NCBI RefSeq assembly: GCF_020229735.1
Contig: NZ_CP083456.1
Span: 318,001-382,000 of the forward strand
DNA length: 64,000 nt
Source: Deinococcus taeanensis
GTDB lineage: Bacteria > Deinococcota > Deinococci > Deinococcales > Deinococcaceae
Reading direction: 5' to 3'
A model generated the notes under the pieces. The model searched no databases, was not told the origin of the DNA, and was given only the letters and a program-made list of their open reading frames with translations. The position numbers and the translations under genes are program-made. Position 1 is the first letter of the stretch, and every line of letters starts with the position of its first letter. Below are positions 63,377-64,000 of this stretch, one piece after another.

Positions 63377-63415
63377 AGCCGGTGCCCAGCGAAGACTGTT
63401 CGCTGGGCACCGGCT
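63377..63415 (+). terminator. Hairpin, probable original terminator of the 60051-60557 gene
   Basis: AGCCGGTGCCCAGCG and its complement (perfect 15-bp stem, 9-base loop) lie 18 bases after the target duplication. Without the transposon this hairpin would sit about 45 bp after the stop of the gene at 60051-60557, so it is likely that gene's terminator. It has no strong T-run. Confidence 0.6.
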
Positions 63416-63705
63416 GCTGTCTGGTGCGGGACCGCTGCTCGGTCGGGCGGGGACTGCAGGACGCTGAAGAGCACTGACGACGCGGAGAGACAGTTCCAGG
63501 GGACTCAGGTCGTGTTTCCCGGTCCGGGGGAGAAGTGCGAGCCGGCTGGCAACGGCCTGTCCCCGATCTCCCGCAGTGCCGGGGGCAGGAAGTCGCGTGT
63601 CGCCCGGTTGCTGGCGTGCGCTTCACCCGGCCCTGAACGGCGTGGCCGGAGAGAGGGCGCACCGGGCGGCGCGCCCCGCCCGGCCGGCCGGGTCAGCAGC
63701 TCAGG
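63416..63705. other. Intergenic region, no gene seen
   Basis: About 290 bp after the hairpin. Overlapping frames contain no recognisable domain. Confidence 0.4.
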
Positions 63706-63828
63706 TCAGCAGTCCAGGCAGACGAGCGGGGCCGGTGACGGCGCCGGCGAACCCGCGGTCACCGCGGTCAGGCTGCCGATCATGGCAAGCAGAACCAGCA
63801 GCAGGCGGGCGCGCAGGGAACGGAACAT
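63706..63828 (-). CDS. 40-residue secreted or membrane peptide
   Basis: On the minus strand ATG 63828 opens MFRSLRARLLLVLLAMIGSL followed by TAVTAGSPAPSPAPLVCLDC and a stop at 63706-63708. It has a basic start, a hydrophobic core and a Pro-rich tail ending in CLDC, like a small exported peptide. TACTGT lies five bases before the ATG, the leaderless pattern. It lies 63 bp downstream of a histidine kinase gene on the same strand. No family known. Confidence 0.5.
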   Translation of the reverse strand: MFRSLRARLLLVLLAMIGSLTAVTAGSPAPSPAPLVCLDC

Positions 63829-63833
63829 AGGTC

Positions 63834-63839
63834 ACAGTA
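63834..63839 (-). promoter_or_regulatory. Leaderless-type -10 of the 40-residue peptide
   Basis: On the minus strand TACTGT is followed by five bases and ATG 63828. Confidence 0.4.
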
Positions 63840-63891
63840 ACAGACGAGCCCAGCAGGGCGATCCTGCCGCCGGGACGCCGCAGCCTGAAGG

Positions 63892-64000
63892 TCACACTGG
63901 CCCCCGGGCCCCCAGCCGGTCCGGCAGGGCAATCAGCAGGCGCGCGCCCGTCTGACCGTCGCTGCTGGCCGACACCTGCCCGCCGTGCCGGGCCACGATG
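63892..64000 (-). CDS. Sensor histidine kinase, C-terminal end (cut by window edge)
   Basis: The minus strand reads IVARHGGQVSASSDGQTGAR followed by LLIALPDRLGARGPV and a stop at 63892-63894. IVxxHGG...G..G.RxxIxLP is the end of a histidine-kinase ATPase domain (G2 box region). The rest of the gene lies beyond the window. No response regulator is seen on this side. Confidence 0.8.
   Translation of the reverse strand, partial: IVARHGGQVSASSDGQTGARLLIALPDRLGARGPV

Noticed and set aside
1..64000. CRISPR arrays, tRNA and rRNA genes, integron sites
   Set aside because: No regularly spaced repeats, cloverleaf-like TTCGAATC cores or rRNA-like segments were recognised while reading; a dedicated scan was not possible.

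Overview
The window looks like a GC-rich Deinococcus replicon, probably an accessory-rich part of the genome. The evidence is the HU protein with a Lys/Ala-rich N-terminal extension, a CadC-type metal regulator beside a zinc/cadmium ATPase, many orphan sensors and response regulators, and more than a dozen genes whose only visible start signal is a -10-like hexamer (mostly TANNNT) 5-7 nt before the start codon. That arrangement is typical of the leaderless mRNAs known from Deinococcus. No tRNA, rRNA or CRISPR was seen.

Layout. 1-8082: a permease remnant, a LysR regulator and a methyltransferase-like membrane protein, then a sulfide/persulfide detoxification cluster: persulfide dioxygenase-rhodanese fusion, rhodanese, TauE/SafE exporter, split YeeE/YedE sulfur transporter, rhodanese lipoprotein, TlpA-like thioredoxin and a CstR-type repressor. 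Two near-perfect CstR/CsoR-type operators sit on its promoters. Several genes here carry frameshifts or stops, from true decay or from sequencing error. 8468-16304: homocysteine methyltransferase family protein, two convergent secreted proteins sharing one terminator, an orphan sugar-binding protein, a 1.8 kb decayed stretch and a diguanylate cyclase. 16457-21794: aldo/keto reductase, then TetR, cytochrome c, PQQ dehydrogenase, a secreted protein and a LuxR-type regulator. 22096-29903: serine hydrolase, small membrane protein, iron-siderophore binding protein, cold-shock protein, Zn/Cd ATPase with its CadC regulator, and an OmpR-type regulator. 30846-45456: HU, tandem response regulators, a DUF72 remnant, GH2 glycosidase, nucleotidyltransferase, phosphoesterase, cupin, second serine hydrolase, C39-like peptidase, methionine aminopeptidase and a large GAF sensor kinase. 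46089-60557: PhyH dioxygenase, amino-acid ABC binding protein and permease, a cyanophycin-synthetase-like ligase with an eroded ATP-grasp domain, DbpA helicase, secreted stalk-domain and ankyrin proteins, and an ABC exporter with a DesK/DesR-like two-component pair.

The most unusual segment is 60575-63359. An AT-rich cargo lies between a truncated, inverted IS4-family end and a nearly complete IS4-family copy, and the whole block is flanked by the same 9-bp sequence GTCTGCGCC. It therefore looks like a composite transposon with its target duplication preserved. The cargo is a lipoprotein with a cytidine-deaminase-like HAE...PCxxC zinc signature, interrupted by one in-frame TGA, followed by an intact helical protein that could be its immunity partner. 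The window ends with a 40-codon secreted-peptide ORF and the 3' end of a minus-strand histidine kinase.

All functions are read from motifs and context only; no database search was run.
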